DNA of 64,000 nt from NCBI GenBank assembly GCA_946800325.1, contig OX326956.1, positions 21,046,667-21,110,666 of the forward strand, written 5' to 3'. How positions within the stretch are numbered: position 1 is the first letter of the stretch; each line of letters starts with the position of its first letter. The position numbers were made by a program, and so were the translations under genes. Shown in pieces: positions 58,026 through 64,000 of this stretch. The stretch comes from Luzula sylvatica (taxonomy: Eukaryota > Streptophyta > Magnoliopsida > Poales > Juncaceae). The notes under the pieces are model-generated. The model did no database searches. It was given only the letters and a program-made list of their open reading frames with translations, and had not been told where the DNA came from.

Positions 58026-58151
58026 CCAAATATGAGATGGGAAATGTTACGGTGTCCACGACTCACACTCTACCATCCTTGATGTATCAATATGAACTTT
58101 GGTTAATTCGAGCGAGAGTAGAGTAATTATCGTCCAATTAATGATTAATTG

Positions 58152-59610
58152 CAGGGCCGGCCCGGGGTTTTGAAATACCCGAAGCCAAATTGAAAATTGG
58201 ACTCCCAAATTCATTAACATACTCAAAAATATCAAATATAAAATTCAAAAAATATTACATTAATTTTATCCTTAAAAATGTCAAAATACATAATTCCAAA
58301 ATAACATACTATTAAAAAAAATCTCACTTAAACATTAATCTTCTCACATTTTTCGAAGCGAAAGTATTAATAACATGAGTATAATCTATTTCTTCTATTA
58401 AATCACTTTCAATTGATAACAAAGTCAATCCATTTAACCTTTCTTGTGACATTGCGGATCGAAGATAAGTTTTAATTAATTTTAATTTTGAGAAACTTCT
58501 TTCTCCCGAGACAACCGTAACCGGTATCGTCAAAAACACTCTATAAGCAATCCAACAATTTGGAAAAGTAACTAGCCATATTTTCCAAACAATTAAGAAC
58601 CTCAATTGGCTTCTTTACATCTTTAGGCAATACATTTTCCAAAAATTTCAACTCCGAATACAAATAACTTCCATCCACATCGGAAATTCCATTATGTTTC
58701 AAAATTTCTTCTAGATTAATACAATGACTCTTTAAACATTCGTCATTTGAACGCGATTTTTTCAAATCAAACAAAAATCCAAAATTCAATTTCAACACAA
58801 TCTAAACCCTAATCGATTTAAAATCACATCAATTTAGAACTCGATTTACAGAAGTCAGTTGAAAAATTCAATTGAAAACCCTAATCGATTGTAAACCCTC
58901 ATCGATTTACACAATCTAAACAATATCAACAATCAATTTACAGAAGTAAGAAGTCACATCAATGTAAACCCTAATCGATTTATTCCAAAATTCAATTGAA
59001 AAATTAACTAAGAGAGAGAGAGAGAAAATATACATAGATAGAGAACACGCAATCAAGCAAACGCCGTCCAGAAATTCAGTTGAAAACGCAGTCCAGAAAA
59101 CGCCCACCAGAAATTCAGTCAAGCAATTCCGCAGCCCACCAGAGAAAACGCTGTCCAGATAGAGCCGCAGCAAAACCCGAGAGATTCAGTCAAGCAATTC
59201 AGCAGAAATTCGAAGAAAACCCCACAAACTCGAAGAAAATGGCACACACTCGAAGAAAATCGTTGAAATTCGAAAATAACCACAGAAACTCACAGAAACT
59301 CGAAGAAAGCATCACCAAATCGTCGCCAAATCGTCGCCAAACCGCAGAAAAACGAAGCCGCTCGAATCGCCAAACCCTAGATCGAATCGCTTGCTCGAAT
59401 CGTCGCCAGAGAGAGAGAGAGAGAGAGAGAAGAGGGGTCGGGTCTGATGTTTAGCTGTGCGGGTCTGGATGAGCGGGTTTGGGTTTGAGTTTGGGTTTGG
59501 ACCCGGATTCCATGTATATACCTATATACTAAAAAAAAAAAAAAATTGGATCCCCAAAAAAAATGGACCCGAGCCCATGCTTCTTGGGCTTTACACATGG
59601 GCCGGCCCTG
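58152..59610 (-). mobile_element. hAT transposon, internally deleted, with perfect 8-bp TSD
   Basis: The left terminus CAGGGCCGGCCC and right terminus GGGCCGGCCCTG form inverted repeats. The 8-mer ATTAATTG flanks both sides (58144-58151 and 59611-59618). It carries only a C-terminal transposase fragment (58324-58798, minus). The rest (58800-59600) contains repeated 'aaaccctaatcgattta', 'attcgaagaaaa' and 'ccgtccagaaaacgc' words and a (GA)n tract at 59408-59430. It is inserted upstream of the OMT gene, within the TTAATTGACACGT repeat. Confidence 0.95.
58324..58798 (-). pseudogene. hAT transposase C-terminal fragment (dimerisation domain)
   Basis: The minus-strand frame 'VFLTIPVTVVSGERSFSKLK' followed by 'MSQERLNGLTLLSIES' is the hAT C-terminal dimerisation block of the TTF-zinc-finger type. 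Upstream 'ELKFLENVLPKDVKKPIEVL' is in another frame, so a frameshift lies near 58560-58605. The catalytic N-terminal two-thirds are missing, so the element could move only with transposase supplied elsewhere. Confidence 0.88.
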
Positions 59611-59618
59611 ATTAATTG

Positions 59619-61328
<1,710 letters not shown>

Positions 61329-61824
61329 ATATATATATATCATGAGAATTTTTAAATTAAAATCTTGATTTTGATTTGTAGTATCACAATTGAATAAATC
61401 GTGGAAATAAATATTATTTTAGCAATAATTTTTTTAAACCTTTTTGTACAAATAAGTTGAAAAAACTGAAAATAATCATCAATTTTTCTTTTATCAATTA
61501 CGTATTAATCATGGAAATAAATATTATTTTAGTAACAATTATTATAAGATATTTTTCAACAATTATTGTTTTTTTATATTTTTATATATAATATTTTAAT
61601 AGATATGTATTATTTATTATATTATTTGGATTTGTAAAATAAAATTATGGGGGTATAATGATTATTTTTAAAAACATTACAAAAAGTTAGATGGTTTTTG
61701 AGGGAATCTAAAAGGTTTAGGAGATTTTTAAAAGAAACAAAATATATACTATATAGAGATTTTGTAGGAATATAAAAAATTAGAGAATTTACTTAATTCC
61801 CTGGGTTTTGAAAAATTCTCTTTA
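61329..61824. other. AT-rich non-coding stretch
   Basis: No gene. 'catggaaataaatattatttta' occurs twice (about 61400 and 61510), indicating a ~110-bp duplication. Confidence 0.5.
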
Positions 61825-61855
61825 CTAGGAGATTACCCGCGCTTCGCGGCGGTTT
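61825..61855 (-). mobile_element. Helitron 3' terminus (minus strand)
   Basis: The complement reads CCGCCGCGAAGCGCGGGTAA, a GC-rich hairpin, then TCTC and CTAG (61825-61828) followed by T. The body would extend to the right, perhaps to ~63060. No 5' end was identified. Confidence 0.65.
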
Positions 61856-62699
61856 TGTCTCATTTGATTTACCGTGCACATAATATATAGTTATGATTTT
61901 TCGGGATCAAATATAAGACTTTATAAAATTAAATATCATATCTATTAAGGAAGTTTGATTATGACAAAATTATTATATTATTTTTGAATATGACACATTG
62001 TGAAATATATATTTAGTATTTTAATACAACATATACAAAAAAAAAATATCACTATAAAATAATAAAACAACATGTGTGGACATAAACAAAATCAAAACCA
62101 TATCATATTCTAAATTTTCATATCTAAAATTAAGAATAATAACATTGCAAAAGTTTAATAAAATTATTTGTGTCTTATAATTTTTATGTTTCATGTTTAT
62201 TATTGAAAAATATTATATAAGTTAAAGAAATTATTTGTGTTTAGTAAATAAATTTATTTCATTATGTTTTTTAGATATTAACATGAAACTGTTTTATAAT
62301 TGTTTGAAAAATAACAATAATTATTAGGATGTGCAATTTTTTTCAATCACATATTTAAAAATAATAATGATTAGGATTATAAGTTATTGATGTAATTATA
62401 TTCTTTTATTTTTTTTTGCATAATTGTTTTCATAATTTTCTGTTAGAGAAAAGTATTGAATATATGATAATAACATACTTAGTAGTATGTGAAATTTTTA
62501 TCAATTATAGTTTCAAAAATAATTATTATTAGGCTCACAAGTCATTAATGTAATTATAATTATTTTTTTATATTTTTTTACATAATTGTTTTCATAATTT
62601 TAAGTTAGAGAAAAATATTAAATATATAATAATATGGATCTCAAAATAAATTATATTATGAAAATACTAACAATATTTGATGTATTTATGATATTATAT
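61856..62699. other. AT-rich Helitron-like interior with a ~162-bp tandem duplication
   Basis: No gene. 'cataattgttttcataatttt' at ~62419 and 62581, with flanking sequence also repeated (62320-62480 and 62482-62640), marks a diverged tandem duplication. Confidence 0.55.
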
Positions 62700-63060
62700 A
62701 TTAATTTATTAATGTTAGATATTTAAACTCTTCACATTCTATTTGTATTCAAAATTGTGCAAAAATTTAAAATCAAATACAATTGGTTCAACATGAACCT
62801 AATAAATAATATTTTGACACGTCATCAGTGTAAGGTGATGTGGCCTTCTAAAATTGTTTAAAAGTATGTGTAAAATAAGGGACACATAAATATCTACAAA
62901 TAAAACATAATCACACAAAATCAAAAAATAATCTATGGTTCATATATTGCCACACATCATAATCTAATGGTTGAAATAATTGTGATGACATGGCATGAGT
63001 TGCGATGATGTGGCACGAGAAAATTGCATAAAGATGACTCCAAAATAAGGGGTTGGTAAT
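62700..63060 (+). repeat. Dispersed ~365-bp repeat (second copy of 1176-1540)
   Basis: Matches the copy near the window start in the same orientation, with an extra ~20-bp 'gagttgcgatgatgtggcac' duplication near 62997-63017. Confidence 0.7.
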
Positions 63061-63079
63061 TAGAATATATGCAAGACCT

Positions 63080-63450
63080 AATTAGACCAGTCTTTGTTTG
63101 ACTAATCGATCTTTCATTAGCAGCCTTGGCTTTCCAAGGGGTTATGCATTCATTACAAAACTTTGACCCATGTGAACCTGAGGAAGCCTTGATTTTCAAT
63201 AATAGGTAAGTATGTGGTTGTGATCCTCTTACATGCCTCAGTTATACCAGTCTTATTTGACTTGATCGATCTTGCATTAGCAGCCTAGGCCATCCGTTAG
63301 AAAACTCTTAACCTGTATGGTCCTGTGGAAGTCGTGATTTTCCATAATAGGTAAGAAGTGTTGTGATCCTTCTATATGCCCCAGTTAGACCCGTCTTTGT
63401 TTGACTAATTGATCGTGCATTAGCAGCCTTGGACTTCCATGGGCCATGCA
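63080..63450. repeat. Tandem repeat, ~2.3 diverged units of ~150 bp
   Basis: 'agaccagtctttgtttgact' and 'attagcagccttgg' occur at about 63084-63127, 63245-63287 and 63388-63431, with related sequence between ('cttgattttcaataataggtaag' type). No coding sequence recognised. Confidence 0.75.
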
Positions 63451-63460
63451 TTAGAATTCA

Positions 63461-63545
63461 CTAGCGATGTGCCCGCGCAATTGCGCGTGCTTGTTTTTTT
63501 TTGAATTTTTTTGTGTTGTGTCCGCGCAATTGCGCGTGCTTGTTT
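63461..63545 (-). mobile_element. Helitron 3' terminus with a duplicated hairpin
   Basis: The complement ends in a hairpin GCACGCGCAATTGCGCGGGC (63471-63490), six bases, then CTAG (63461-63464) followed by T. A second copy of the hairpin and its T-rich flank lies 49 bp inward (about 63520-63540). Two terminator-like hairpins in tandem are unusual for a Helitron end. Confidence 0.65.
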
Positions 63546-64000
63546 TTTTTTGAATTTTTTTGTGTTGCAGTATTATTAATTGGTAGTGTGTATTTTGTGC
63601 ACGTATGAAGCGAAAATTATTTTGAATGACAGTAAAAAACAATTGTGCGGCATTGCGGGGTCCCTAAGGTCCGAGAAATTGTGTGATACTAAATCGAGGA
63701 ATATGCACGACTAACTTGTATACAAAAATAATCGGTCTTTATCAACAAAAAAATTACCATATGAGATAACGAAGTTTCAAAGTCTTTATAAAAAGAGATA
63801 ACATAGATAGTGCATTAAAACGATTTTTTTTTGGTAAAATCGGTTTAATCGTTATTCCAAAAATAATTTTGAATAATAAAGAAATTGTAATATTCACAAC
63901 AATATAAAGTTGTAATTAACACAATTATTAAGAAAATATGCAATAAGATGCATTAAAAAAACAAAAAAATTTATTTGGCAATAAAAGATGCACCATACGA
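63546..64000. other. Non-coding stretch to the window end
   Basis: AT-rich. Presumably the interior of the Helitron that ends at 63461. No gene seen. Confidence 0.45.

Overview
This is a plant nuclear window, most likely from a eudicot. It is AT-rich and consists mostly of transposable elements nested in one another, with one intact-looking host gene. The plant assignment rests on the type II small-molecule O-methyltransferase (OMT) gene, a plant-type L1 LINE, Ty1/copia elements primed by initiator tRNA-Met, CACTA and hAT elements with correct target-site duplications (TSDs), Helitron-type ends, and 5'-leader fragments of the 'AAACCCTAG' type. The OMT sequence looks asterid-like (perhaps Lamiales), but that is only an impression.

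Layout. 1-1.6 kb: truncated LTR, a minisatellite and a dispersed repeat. 1.6-6.2 kb: a degenerate tandem satellite whose ~175-bp unit appears to be a trimer of ~58-bp subrepeats, split by a solo LTR (3515-4414) and a 1376-bp non-autonomous CACTA element (4754-6129). 6.5-9.1 kb: a 71/78-bp tandem array, a hAT-type MITE containing two inverted tRNA-like segments, and a Helitron 3' end. 9.8-12.7 kb: a 5'-truncated LINE with a 15-bp TSD. 13.3-16.7 kb: palindromic MITEs spaced by (TA)n microsatellites. 18.2-20.6 kb: a broken OMT copy, with a retroposed GC-rich unit in exon 2 and a small LTR element (20611-22230) cutting exon 1. 22.6-29.7 kb: a minus-strand copia element broken by a solo LTR and a second CACTA element. 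30.2-46.3 kb: a plus-strand copia element with matching 5-bp TSDs, carrying a solo LTR and a second, opposite-strand member of its own family. 48.4-50.7 kb: an open 54-codon exon-like segment split by a 2.16-kb solo LTR. 51.0-55.4 kb: a probable Helitron (minus strand) with gene-like pieces. 56.3-57.9 kb: the intact two-exon OMT gene, minus strand. 58.2-59.6 kb: a hAT element with an 8-bp TSD, about 230 bp upstream of that gene. 59.7-64 kb: more (TA)n-flanked MITEs, Helitron-type ends and short tandem repeats.

How the parts relate. The two OMT copies share orientation, intron position and 3' flank, so they look like a tandem duplication now separated by about 36 kb of transposons; one copy survived and one died. 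The other coding sequences are transposon remnants. I see no CRISPR, rRNA or functional tRNA gene. The strongest structural calls rest on TSDs read directly from the sequence. Family names and ages are inference. Percentages and database matches are not given because I could not compute them.
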